Source of the DNA: Martinezella hainanensis
GTDB taxonomy: Bacteria > Pseudomonadota > Alphaproteobacteria > Rhizobiales > Rhizobiaceae
DNA: 64,000 bases
Direction: 5' to 3'
Assembly (NCBI RefSeq): GCF_900094555.1
Contig: NZ_FMAC01000013.1
Location: 62,001-126,000, forward strand
Made by a program: the position numbers and the translations under genes. The notes beneath the pieces are model-generated. The model searched no databases. It saw nothing but the letters and a program-made list of their open reading frames with translations, and was not told the origin of the DNA. The first letter of the stretch is position 1. Every line of letters starts with the position of its first letter. This document shows, one piece after another, positions 45,205 through 53,510 of the stretch.

Positions 45205-45612
45205 TCAACGTTCACCGCGCTCCGTTACGAGACGGGTCAGGGTTTCGACAATGGCGCTCGGCGGAGTGTCCTGCAGAAGCACCTCCTGGACACCCATCTC
45301 CTTGATGGCGATGACGTCCTCGTCGGGCATGACACCGCCCGCAACAACGATCATGTCTTTCGCGTCATTCTCATCGAGCAACTTGAAGATCTTCGGAAAC
45401 ACCGTCAGTTGAACGCCAGACAGAAGACTGACGCCAAGAATATCGACGTCCTCCTGTATGGCCGCTGTGACGACCTCTTCCGGAGTACGATGCAGGCCGG
45501 AATAGACGACGTCCATCCCCGCGTCCCGCAAGGTTCTTGCAACAACCTTTACACCGCGGTCGTGACCATCAAGGCCGACCTTGGCGAGCAACACTCTTAT
45601 GGGTTGGGTCAA
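45205..45612 (-). CDS. hcmB: 2-hydroxyisobutyryl-CoA mutase small (B12-binding) subunit
   Basis: A 135-residue cobalamin-binding domain. It has the DxHxxG motif (D15, H17, G20 in KVGLDGHDRGVKVVARTL), whose His is the lower cobalt ligand, then ILGVSLLSGVQL and VVAGGVMPDEDV that cradle the nucleotide loop. The length equals that of a stand-alone small subunit, matching a large subunit without this domain. It is the first gene of the operon. The start at 45612 has AGGAGG upstream. Confidence 0.92.
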   Translation of the reverse strand: MTQPIRVLLAKVGLDGHDRGVKVVARTLRDAGMDVVYSGLHRTPEEVVTAAIQEDVDILGVSLLSGVQLTVFPKIFKLLDENDAKDMIVVAGGVMPDEDVIAIKEMGVQEVLLQDTPPSAIVETLTRLVTERGER

Positions 45613-45640
45613 CGAACTCCTCCTTTCGTTGATTTTGAAC

Positions 45641-45652
45641 TCTGAATTCAGA
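45641..45652. promoter_or_regulatory. Palindrome between the hcm operon and its GntR gene
   Basis: TCTGAATTCAGA is a perfect 12-bp palindrome 29 bp before the hcmB start, flanked by direct GAACTCT repeats (45637-45643 and 45651-45657). It is a candidate operator for the divergent GntR regulator. Confidence 0.5.
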
Positions 45653-45739
45653 ACTCTAAATGCAAACTGCGCCCCGCTTGTTTATCTGTCAAGCCGAAGG
45701 CATAATTAAACGACACATTTAAATCGGAGAGATCGCGGG

Positions 45740-46405
45740 TTGGAATCGCTCGAACAGTCAAAAACACTTGTCGATCAAGCCTATGAGGTTATCCTTGATG
45801 CGTTGTGCGACGGTACTTTCATGCCTGGAGAGCGGCTCACCCAGGAAGACATCGCTGCTCGACTAAAAGTCTCGAGACAACCGGTGACGCATGCATTGGC
45901 TATTCTAAAGGCTCAGGGCTTCGTCGCGCCGTCCGGTCGCAAAGGATTGACGGTTACACCGATCAAGCTCGAATTTTTCGAGGCAATTTATCAGTTTCGT
46001 TCGGCGGTAGAACCGCTCGCCGTTCGCCTTGCCACACCAAAACTAACCCCCCAAGCGATCGTGCGAGGCCGATCGCTGGTCGAACACGGCCGCAATCTCG
46101 TCTTGGCTGGCGATGCCAGGGCCACTCTCCGGGCTGATATGGAATTTCATTCATTCATCTATGAATTGTCAGAGAACCCCTTGATCGCAGACACCATGCG
46201 GCTTCATTGGCAGCACCTTCGACGCGCGATGGGCAAGGTGCTGCGCTATCCAGGTATGTCGATCAGCGTCTGGCAGGAGCACGGACGGATACTCGAAACT
46301 ATGATACGTGGCGACGCTGAAGCTGCGGCAGAGCTTATGCGCACGCATCTTGTCGAAGCATACACTCGCGTGGCCGCCTCCGATGGAGAATCAACAACCG
46401 CCTAA
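45740..46405 (+). CDS. GntR-family regulator, FCD/FadR subgroup
   Basis: A 221-residue regulator. The GntR winged helix is at about 10-75 (LDALCDGTFMPGERLTQEDI, KVSRQPVTHALAILKAQGFV) and the rest is an all-helical FCD domain with the Asp/His metal-site pattern (RADMEFHSFIYELSENPLI, WQEHGRILETMIRGD). The start is a TTG at 45740 after GGAG. It is divergent from hcmB and very likely controls the 2-hydroxyisobutyrate operon. Confidence 0.88.
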   Translation: MESLEQSKTLVDQAYEVILDALCDGTFMPGERLTQEDIAARLKVSRQPVTHALAILKAQGFVAPSGRKGLTVTPIKLEFFEAIYQFRSAVEPLAVRLATPKLTPQAIVRGRSLVEHGRNLVLAGDARATLRADMEFHSFIYELSENPLIADTMRLHWQHLRRAMGKVLRYPGMSISVWQEHGRILETMIRGDAEAAAELMRTHLVEAYTRVAASDGESTTA

Positions 46406-46531
46406 GCGATCGGGCCGCTCATGGCGCTCTCTGAGGCCCTCAGGCCGATGCTCAGTTGGATCCTCTGTTCGCAATCATTCAACCCGCGCCAGTAAAACAA
46501 TCTGGCCGGATAGGGGCGTGTTTCCCACCCG

Positions 46532-47503
46532 TCACCGGATGACCGACCGGCTCCGTTCAGCGGCCAGCGCAGCGTGCTTGACCAGAGGGACGAGAACGTC
46601 ACAGCCGCGCGGATCCTCATGCGGATCGAATGCCGAAAACGCGACGGCCAGGATTTCGAACCGATCTGCTATTTGATCCAACGAAAAGCTGATCTGCTCC
46701 GGCGTAAGGCCGCCGTTCGAAATCAAACTGCTCGCCGCCAATACAGAAGTGTCGAGCACATCGGCATCGATATGGATATACACTTGATTACAGCGAGACT
46801 TCAGAAGGTCCAGCGCTTCGGTAATTGCTTTTTCGTACCCTAGGGCGTCGATCTTGGGCTTATGCACCAGCTCACCCAGCGCCCGCTCAAGCCCTGGCAC
46901 ACCATCAGGATCGAACATCGATGCGAGACCGACACTGACTATACGTTCTTCCGGGATTTCACGGAAACCCGGTATCCGGCGCCGATAGTTCTTCCAGCAC
47001 TGCCCCGCAATTGTCGCGACCGGCATAGCTTCGAAGAAGCCATTGGAAGAGGTCTCCGGCGTTTGGGCGTCGCCGTGGCAGTCGAACCAGATCATGCCGA
47101 TGTCGCCTTCAGCGTCGCCCACGCCCGCAACCATTCCAAGCGAGGCTGAACAGATACCGATAGACGCGATCGGGATACGGCCTCTGGCGCGCGCCTCCGA
47201 TACGACCTGAGCCAGGCGGATGTTCTGCACGAGGATACGGCTCATCTGGTCTCCGTGATAGACCCAATAGCCATCGTCCCGGCTACCCATTCGCCTTTCC
47301 CCCGGCTCGTCGACATCCTCAATGAAAGTGACCTCGACGTCCGAGAAGACGGATCGAACTGCCTTGGGCGCTTGCTGATCGGCAAAAAGGGCTCGTGTTC
47401 CATCCCCAAAGCGGAAGTTGAATGGATGTGGCGTACGCGTTCCCATCACGTAGGGGAGCGCTATCAGGGAGACCGGCTGAGTCAAGCGGTCGTTTTCAGA
47501 CAT
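46532..47503 (-). CDS. Arginase-fold (ureohydrolase) family protein with altered catalytic residues, copy 1
   Basis: A 323-residue member of the arginase/agmatinase/deacetylase fold. The central block MIWFDCHGDAQTPETSSNGF (canonical DAHxD) and HIDADVLDTS (DxD) keep five metal ligands. By-eye alignment shows the GGDHS His replaced by Cys (GICSASLG), the His after the substrate loop replaced by Glu (GFFEAMP), and the Glu that holds the guanidinium replaced by Ala near FSAFDP. It is therefore unlikely to be a standard arginase. It is divergent from a close paralogue 226 bp away. The start at 47503 lacks a strong ribosome binding site. Confidence 0.8.
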   Translation of the reverse strand: MSENDRLTQPVSLIALPYVMGTRTPHPFNFRFGDGTRALFADQQAPKAVRSVFSDVEVTFIEDVDEPGERRMGSRDDGYWVYHGDQMSRILVQNIRLAQVVSEARARGRIPIASIGICSASLGMVAGVGDAEGDIGMIWFDCHGDAQTPETSSNGFFEAMPVATIAGQCWKNYRRRIPGFREIPEERIVSVGLASMFDPDGVPGLERALGELVHKPKIDALGYEKAITEALDLLKSRCNQVYIHIDADVLDTSVLAASSLISNGGLTPEQISFSLDQIADRFEILAVAFSAFDPHEDPRGCDVLVPLVKHAALAAERSRSVIR

Positions 47504-47565
47504 GATGAGTTATCGCCTCCTCTGGATTACAGCGAGCATTAAAGCAGCATCATCGACGACCACCA

Positions 47566-47583
47566 ATCGGCAAAAATGCCGAT
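47566..47583. promoter_or_regulatory. Inverted repeat between the arginase-like genes
   Basis: ATCGGCA (47566-47572) and TGCCGAT (47577-47583) with an AAAA centre lie in the divergent intergenic region, a candidate operator for either gene. Confidence 0.45.
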
Positions 47584-47729
47584 CTGAGATGAAAAGTTGG
47601 CCTGTCTGGCCATAAAGCTGACCGTCGCGGAACAGACCATTCGGCTTAGATCGTATATGAAATCGACGGGCGCCTCTTCGTCCAATACTCTCCCGTGGCT
47701 TTTTTCAATCGAGAAGGCAGCTAACACCC

Positions 47730-48689
47730 ATGCCGAATGAATCTTTGCGGAATATTCCGATTTCCCTGATCGGCCTTCCCTATATGGAAGGGACCAGACA
47801 GCCAAATGCCGGCTACAGTTTTGCCTTAGGGCCTACGGTGCTTCTCGAAGCCACCAATGTCCCGGCGGCCATGCGCGAGGTCTTTGACGACATCGAAGTG
47901 ATCATGATCGACGATGTGGATGAACCGGGACCGCGCGAGACAGGTGGAGACCACCGCCTGTTGCCGATTGGCGATCAAATGAGCCGCATCCTCGTTCAGA
48001 ACATCCGCCTGGCTCAAGTCGTGTCGGAGGCGCGCGCCAAAGGCCGTATCCCGATAACGGCGATTGGCTGCTGCTCGGCGGCTTTGGGAATGGTAGGGGG
48101 CGTGGGCGACGCTGAAGGCGACATTGGCATGATCTGGTTCGATTGCCATGGCGATGCAAAGACCCCTGACACCTCCGAAAACGGATTCTTTGATGGGATG
48201 CCGGTCACGACGATCGCCGGCAAGTGCTGGCCGCGCCTGCGCAGGAAAATCCCGGGCTTCAAGGAAATTCCGGAGGACCGAATTGTCACAATTGGATTAC
48301 ACGAGCAGTTCACTTCCGGCGGACGCCCTGGCGCAGGAGATGCGCTCGGCTGGCAGGTTCACAAGCTCGAATTCGAGAAACATGGTTTCGAGGGCGCACT
48401 TGCGCTTGCGCTCGATGATCTTCTTAAAAGGTGCAAGAAGGTTTTCGTCCATGTCGACGTCGATGTGCTGGATCCATCGATCATAAACGTCAGCACGCAC
48501 ACCGCTCCCGGCGGTTTCACAAGCGAACAACTTGTCACTGCCCTGGATATGATCGGGAAACGGTTTGAAATACTTGCGCTTGCCTGGTCGGCCTATGATC
48601 CGACGATCGACACCAAGGGACCTTCCGTCTTGATCCCAATGGTCGTACAATCTGCTCAGATCGCTGCGCGCTCAAGGCTTCCCGGCTAG
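47730..48689 (+). CDS. Arginase-fold (ureohydrolase) family protein with altered catalytic residues, copy 2
   Basis: A 319-residue paralogue of the gene at 46532, sharing long stretches (QMSRILVQNIRLAQVVSEAR, GDAEGDIGMIWFDCHGDA). It shows the same substitutions: Cys for the GGDHS His (GCCSAALG), Asp for the later His (GFFDGMP) and Ser/Ala around the guanidinium Glu (WSAYDP); the second metal motif is HVDVDVLDPS. Both copies keep the DxH and DxD ligands, so a bimetal site is still likely, but with a Cys. It may act on an unusual guanidine, amidine or amide; no function is known to me. The ATG at 47730 is used; it has no strong ribosome binding site. Confidence 0.8.
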   Translation: MPNESLRNIPISLIGLPYMEGTRQPNAGYSFALGPTVLLEATNVPAAMREVFDDIEVIMIDDVDEPGPRETGGDHRLLPIGDQMSRILVQNIRLAQVVSEARAKGRIPITAIGCCSAALGMVGGVGDAEGDIGMIWFDCHGDAKTPDTSENGFFDGMPVTTIAGKCWPRLRRKIPGFKEIPEDRIVTIGLHEQFTSGGRPGAGDALGWQVHKLEFEKHGFEGALALALDDLLKRCKKVFVHVDVDVLDPSIINVSTHTAPGGFTSEQLVTALDMIGKRFEILALAWSAYDPTIDTKGPSVLIPMVVQSAQIAARSRLPG

Positions 48690-48739
48690 CTTCCGCTCAT
48701 TGTCGCTGCGGGCCGCCCGATGCGGCCCGCGGGACCACT

Positions 48740-49684
48740 TCAGGGCTTCCTGATCGAACTTGGCGAAACGCCGTATTTCCTTTTGAAGACCTTGGTAAAG
48801 TGCGAGAGGTCGGAAAAGCCAGACTCGAACGCTGCAGTCGTCACGCTGTCGGCGCCTCCGGTTGACAGGATCCGGTGGCTCATTTCGAGTCGAAACGACC
48901 AGACGTGTTGCATGACGGAAACGCCTCTCAATGCAAATATTCGTGAGAGCGTCCGTGGCGACACGCAAGCCGCATTGGACACCGCCAGCACGTCGAGTTC
49001 CGTATCGGCAAAATTTTCGGCGATGTAATCCGTCGCCTTTCGATAAACGTCATCATGCCGCGATCCTCGCATGGACGGACTTTCGTCTACCAACATCTCA
49101 AGGGCAAGCGCCACGGTGTCTATCAAGATCGTGTTGAACCGCTGTTCTGAGTTACCAGAAGCACGCTCGTCGGCAATCACCTGGCTTTCCATGATCAGCG
49201 GCGGCAAAAGTGTGGTCGCTGGATGGGATTTAAGATTAACTCCTGTCAGGAGCTCTGCCCGCGGAAACCGAGCGAGAAGCCGTCGCCTTGGTATCTTCAC
49301 TGTGTAGATGATGGAACTGCGAAAATCGTGTAAGAAGGGTCGCGCCGCATCCAACAGCACGATAGTGCCGGCTCCGCCAACGGCCACTCTTCCTTCCTGC
49401 TCAAAGCCATTTTCACCCGATACGACATAGACGAGAACGAAATCCTCATCGGGTTTCCGCCGCAGGAGTGTGGCGGTGCGCGAAAAGGTATGTGCCGGAG
49501 CGTTCATCTGACAGATAGTCACGTCTCCTAGCCGACACCCGTCGAGCGAGGCGTTAAAAGAGCTTGGAATTTGTGCGACCGCTTCGGCTGGGATCATCAG
49601 GTTGCACACGGCGTCCTGCCAGAACTGTACCTTCTGACGAATTGGCAGGTCTGATGTCGAATATGAAAAGCTCACGGTCCTCAT
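48740..49684 (-). CDS. AraC-family regulator
   Basis: A 314-residue regulator with an AraC-binding-2 type sensor domain at the N-terminus (SYSTSDLPIRQKVQFWQDAV, FVLVYVVSGENGFEQEGRVA) and two helix-turn-helices at the C-terminus (ELDVLAVSNAACVSPRTLSR, VTTAAFESGFSDLSHFTKVF). It converges on the second arginase-like gene and may regulate that locus. Confidence 0.9.
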   Translation of the reverse strand: MRTVSFSYSTSDLPIRQKVQFWQDAVCNLMIPAEAVAQIPSSFNASLDGCRLGDVTICQMNAPAHTFSRTATLLRRKPDEDFVLVYVVSGENGFEQEGRVAVGGAGTIVLLDAARPFLHDFRSSIIYTVKIPRRRLLARFPRAELLTGVNLKSHPATTLLPPLIMESQVIADERASGNSEQRFNTILIDTVALALEMLVDESPSMRGSRHDDVYRKATDYIAENFADTELDVLAVSNAACVSPRTLSRIFALRGVSVMQHVWSFRLEMSHRILSTGGADSVTTAAFESGFSDLSHFTKVFKRKYGVSPSSIRKP

Positions 49685-49754
49685 CCATATTCAAAAGTCG
49701 ATAGACCATTTAACAAGATATGAATGTCACATGACAAGCATCTTTTGCGATAAA

Positions 49755-49769
49755 CCTCTCAATGAGAGG
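49755..49769. promoter_or_regulatory. Inverted repeat CCTCTCA/TGAGAGG
   Basis: Perfect 7-bp arms with one central base, 71 bp upstream of the AraC start. A related repeat occurs at 49858-49872. Confidence 0.5.
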
Positions 49770-49857
49770 GTTCCTATTATGTTAGAAAATATAGCTGCCG
49801 ATCTTTTCAGCAATTTGCCTTGGATTGCACCAATATTGCTTCGTTTCCGCACAGCCG

Positions 49858-49878
49858 CTCTCTCAAAGAGAGTATAAT
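49858..49878 (+). promoter_or_regulatory. Inverted repeat abutting a TATAAT box
   Basis: CTCTCT-CAA-AGAGAG ends one base before TATAAT (49873-49878). With no -35 box, an activator bound to the repeat could replace it. The transcript would run toward the LuxR gene with a long leader. Confidence 0.45.
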
Positions 49879-50261
49879 TTTCGCATACAACTTGCATGAG
49901 CGCGGCCCCAGTCGCGGGGAGAATCGTCCGGGGCGTCGCATGGTCTTGTATAAAGCAAATGCTGCATAGCAGATTGATGGCTAACCGACAGGGAACAGGG
50001 GTGCCGGTTCCTACCTAAGAGACGATCTCTGTCAGCTCCGACATATGGAAAAACAGCTCTGGGAGGGGCACCGATGAGGTAGGCGTACTGCTAAAAAGCT
50101 CCTGAGACGATCCGACCTTAGACGTATCCTATTTGGCGCTCCTCGCCTGAGATCGCTTCCGAAAGTTTGGCCGTCCGGGTCCTCTCTGTGGCGTAGCGGA
50201 CAAAGAAGCACGAACTTTGGCGTGCTATACAAGCCTATCAGCTTCAGCCGGAAACCGCTCG

Positions 50262-50894
50262 ATGTCGCCTGTTCAGATACCCATTACTTCGCTGCAATCT
50301 TTTGGTCTTGCAACAGCAAGGCTTTGTAACGTGCGCACCGCGGCGGAATTTCGATCCGTGCTGGGTAAATTTTTCCCGGAGCTTGAAGAACCGCTGGATG
50401 CGCACATTGAACTCGATCCCTGGGACCGAGCCGAGTGGCAGCAACAAAGAGAATGTCTCGAATATAGGGTTTATTCGAATTCTCCCGCCCAGGATGTCCA
50501 TCATTATCTCGCGAGGAACCACACTACTGCGGCCCGATGCATGATTTTGTCGTTCTACGCTGAGAGCCGCATTGTCGCTGTTCTGCGCATTATAGCCGCA
50601 AACGGAGAGCCGCTTTCGCAAAGTGTAATCGCTCTCATTATGGCTATCGCCGCCCACGCGCACGCCGCTCTGCAGCGCATTTGCATTAATGTGGAAAACT
50701 TGAGTGTGCGCGAGCGGGAAGTCGCATGCCTCGTAGCATCAGGATTTCGAGACCGCGAGATAGGCGACCTGCTCGGCATATCGTTTTCTACGGTTCGCAC
50801 GCACATCAATAAGGCTCTGAACAGGCTTAACTGCCCAAATCGTACCAAACTTGCTGCCCTTATCTTGCAAGAAGGGCTAACGACGCGTGCCTGA
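50262..50894 (+). CDS. LuxR-type (GerE) transcriptional regulator
   Basis: A 210-residue protein whose last 65 residues are a LuxR-type helix-turn-helix (NLSVREREVACLVASGFRDR, EIGDLLGISFSTVRTHINKA). The first 140 residues lack the autoinducer-binding pattern and may be a GAF-like domain (MILSFYAESRIVAVLRIIAA); I do not recognise the ligand. The start at 50262 is uncertain; an upstream TTG at 50217 is possible. It precedes the peptide-transporter operon by 46 bp and may control or join it. Confidence 0.78.
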   Translation: MSPVQIPITSLQSFGLATARLCNVRTAAEFRSVLGKFFPELEEPLDAHIELDPWDRAEWQQQRECLEYRVYSNSPAQDVHHYLARNHTTAARCMILSFYAESRIVAVLRIIAANGEPLSQSVIALIMAIAAHAHAALQRICINVENLSVREREVACLVASGFRDREIGDLLGISFSTVRTHINKALNRLNCPNRTKLAALILQEGLTTRA

Positions 50895-50940
50895 GTCAAA
50901 GAGCCTACCAACACGGATAAATTAAAAAAAGGGAACTCTG

Positions 50941-52479
50941 ATGAACGACCAAAAAATTTCGGTTACACGCAGGAACATTCTACAAGCAACAGGGGCATTC
51001 GGTCTCGCGGCAGCCTGCAGCTTCCCGCAAGAACTTTTCGCTCAGGCGGCCGAGCCGAAGGTTGGAGGGACGCTCCGGATTGCCGTACCAGGATCTGCAA
51101 CGGGTTCACTGGATCCGCACCGCACCCAAGGTTTCGTTGCGGATATTGTCCGGTTCACCAGTCTACTGGACGGCCTGACAGAATTCCTTCCCGACGCCAC
51201 CGTAGGGCTCGTGCTGGCTGAGTCTTTCACGCCAAACGCCGATGCCACTGAGTGGACCGTAAAACTCAAGCAGGGTGTCAAAACTCACGACGGTAAGGAT
51301 TTCGTCGCCGATGACGTCATCTTCACTGTCGAACGAATCCTCGACAAGAGCAATCCCACCAAGGGGAGCTCGCTCATCGGTTTCATCGACCCGAAGCGCA
51401 TAGAAAAGATCGACGATCATACTTTGGTCTTTAAACTGGATAAGCCGTATGGCCTTTTCCGGGATGTGTGGGCCAACCGATATCTCCGAATGGTGCCGCG
51501 CAATTTCGATCCGGCAAAGCCTGTTGGGACCGGCCCTTTCAAGTTCGTTTCGTTCACTGTCGGTCAGCAATCGTCATTCGAGGCAAACCAGAAATATTTC
51601 CGCGGTCGTCCGTTCGTGGACAAATTAGTGCTTATCAATGTCGAAGAGGAGGTAGCGTCAATCAATGCGCTGCGGGGAGGCCAAGTCGATATCTCGTTTA
51701 CAATTCCCTACTCGCAGGCAAGGATTATCAAGTCGGACCCAGCCCTGAAAATCCTGGACAACCCATCGACTATGTCGATACCGATTTTTATGCGCACCGA
51801 CATCGAGCCATTCAATGATCCGCGAGTGCGCAAAGCCATGATGCTTATACCGAACCGTGAGCAGATGGTGAAGGTTGCGTTGGGTGGATATGGAATTGTC
51901 GGGAATGACATGAACGGGCGCACGGTGGCCCCATGCTCTGCTTCGACGACCGCGCAGAGAACGCAGGATATCGCCGAGGCCAAGCGCTTGCTAGCCGAAG
52001 CCGGCAAGGCGAATTTAACCGTCGATCTCATCACCGTGCGTGGCACAGCCGGCATGGTCGAATGCGCACAGATACTGGCCGAACAAGCAAAAGCTGCTGG
52101 CGTTACAATCAATGTGAAGATCGTCGACATGGCGGCGTTTATCGCCAACTACCCTAAGTGGACCTTTGGTGTCGATTTTCTCTCTGACCTTTATATGCCT
52201 GTGGCAACGCGCAGTCTGTTACCGAATGCGCCATTCAACACGGCGCACTGGAACGATGCCGAATTTAATGCCCTTCAGGCAAAGGCCGTCGCTTCGGTTA
52301 GCGAATCCGACCGATGCGATGCGATAGCGCAAATGCGGAATATAGAGCATGAGCGGGGTGGCAACCTGATTTGGGGTTTTGCCAACATATTGAACGGTTA
52401 CCGCAATAACGTGCACGGTCTCGTTCCCTACAGTGTCGATTCACCACTCTACTATTTGCGAAGCGTGTGGCTCTCTTGA
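50941..52479 (+). CDS. Dipeptide/oligopeptide-type ABC transporter substrate-binding protein
   Basis: A 512-residue SBP_bac_5 protein. The N-terminus VTRRNILQATGAFGLAAAC carries a twin-arginine-like export signal. The mature part has GGTLRIAVPGSATGSLDPHR, WTVKLKQGVKTHDGKDFVAD and PVGTGPFKFVSF, standard for peptide, nickel or opine binding proteins. It starts a full importer operon beside the arginase-like genes, so a guanidino-compound, opine or peptide is a possible ligand. Confidence 0.92.
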   Translation: MNDQKISVTRRNILQATGAFGLAAACSFPQELFAQAAEPKVGGTLRIAVPGSATGSLDPHRTQGFVADIVRFTSLLDGLTEFLPDATVGLVLAESFTPNADATEWTVKLKQGVKTHDGKDFVADDVIFTVERILDKSNPTKGSSLIGFIDPKRIEKIDDHTLVFKLDKPYGLFRDVWANRYLRMVPRNFDPAKPVGTGPFKFVSFTVGQQSSFEANQKYFRGRPFVDKLVLINVEEEVASINALRGGQVDISFTIPYSQARIIKSDPALKILDNPSTMSIPIFMRTDIEPFNDPRVRKAMMLIPNREQMVKVALGGYGIVGNDMNGRTVAPCSASTTAQRTQDIAEAKRLLAEAGKANLTVDLITVRGTAGMVECAQILAEQAKAAGVTINVKIVDMAAFIANYPKWTFGVDFLSDLYMPVATRSLLPNAPFNTAHWNDAEFNALQAKAVASVSESDRCDAIAQMRNIEHERGGNLIWGFANILNGYRNNVHGLVPYSVDSPLYYLRSVWLS

Positions 52480-52544
52480 TCGTTTCCAAGTAAGACAGGC
52501 CAGCACCGCTGGCCTGTCCGATGTCACTTAAAGGATAGGTAAAA

Positions 52545-53510
52545 ATGTGGATACGGCGCCTCACATGGTTGTCTCGGCGGCTCTGTCTAAGTTTGTTTTT
52601 GTTGATCGTTGTTTCGATCTTGATCTTTGCGGTCACTCAAGCGCTTCCAGGCGACGTAGCGACGATGATCCTGGGCACAGACGCAACTCCGGAGAAAGTT
52701 TCCGTCTTGCGCCGTGAAATGCATCTCGATGAACCAATCCTTCTTCAATATTTCAGCTGGGTAAGCGGGATAATCGCTGGCAACTTCGGCTACTCACACA
52801 CCGCCGGCATACCCGTAGCTCAACTCACATTGCCGCGAATATTCAACACCTTCGTGGTTGTGACTCTCAGCATGTGTGCCGCACTGCCAGTTTCAATGGT
52901 GCTTGGGCTTCTCACGGCACTTTACAAAGATACCTGGTTTGACCGCGTGATCCTCGGTCTGTCTTTGAGTGTCAATGCGCTCCCCGAATTCGTCCTGGCT
53001 TTGGTGCTTGTCATGCTGCTCAGCACGACCGTATTTCATCTATTTCCAGCGCTATCAATACCGGTGCCTGATCAGCCGATGGTTACCCAGCTAGACATCT
53101 TGTTGCTTCCGTGTCTAACGCTGTTTTTATTGCAAATGACCTATCTATACCGCCTTGTGCGGGCAGCTGTGATCGACGTGCTGGCAGCTGACTACATCCA
53201 GTTCGCAATGCTCAAGGGGTTGTCGACGGGACGAATTCTGTTCCGCCATGCCTTGCCGAACGCTGCAATCCCGGCGCTGCAAGCGGCGGCGACAGTTTTT
53301 GCCGTGTGTATAGGCGGTGTTGTGGTCATCGAATACGTCTTTGCTTTCCCGGGTATGGGCACCGCGCTCACTGACGCTGTCGGCAACCGTGATCTCGCGG
53401 TGGTGCAGTTCATTGTCTTAATCATCGCATCGACTTTCATCGTGGCAAACATTGTAGCCGACGTCATTACCGCCTTTTTGAAGCCGCCGGCGCGGGGAGA
53501 CGCGCTGTGA
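52545..53510 (+). CDS. ABC transporter permease, DppB type
   Basis: A 321-residue permease with six hydrophobic segments. It starts with RLTWLSRRLCLSLFLLIVVS and has the DppB N-terminal domain (LPGDVATMILG, LREMHLDEP-like RREMHLDEPILLQYFSWVSG) and the EAA loop region. It overlaps the next gene by four bases. Confidence 0.92.
   Translation: MWIRRLTWLSRRLCLSLFLLIVVSILIFAVTQALPGDVATMILGTDATPEKVSVLRREMHLDEPILLQYFSWVSGIIAGNFGYSHTAGIPVAQLTLPRIFNTFVVVTLSMCAALPVSMVLGLLTALYKDTWFDRVILGLSLSVNALPEFVLALVLVMLLSTTVFHLFPALSIPVPDQPMVTQLDILLLPCLTLFLLQMTYLYRLVRAAVIDVLAADYIQFAMLKGLSTGRILFRHALPNAAIPALQAAATVFAVCIGGVVVIEYVFAFPGMGTALTDAVGNRDLAVVQFIVLIIASTFIVANIVADVITAFLKPPARGDAL

Larger units (their letters stand above)
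49685..50261. other. Long intergenic region with two related inverted repeats
   Basis: This 577-bp gap separates the AraC and LuxR genes. It holds CCTCTCA-A-TGAGAGG (49755-49769) and CTCTCTCAAAGAGAG (49858-49872), the second directly before TATAAT (49873-49878), a consensus -10 box without a clear -35. No credible gene was seen. Confidence 0.5.

Noticed and set aside
45613..45739. Possible cobalamin riboswitch before the B12-dependent operon
   Set aside because: The gap is only 127 bases and no B12-box-like sequence or suitable fold was seen.
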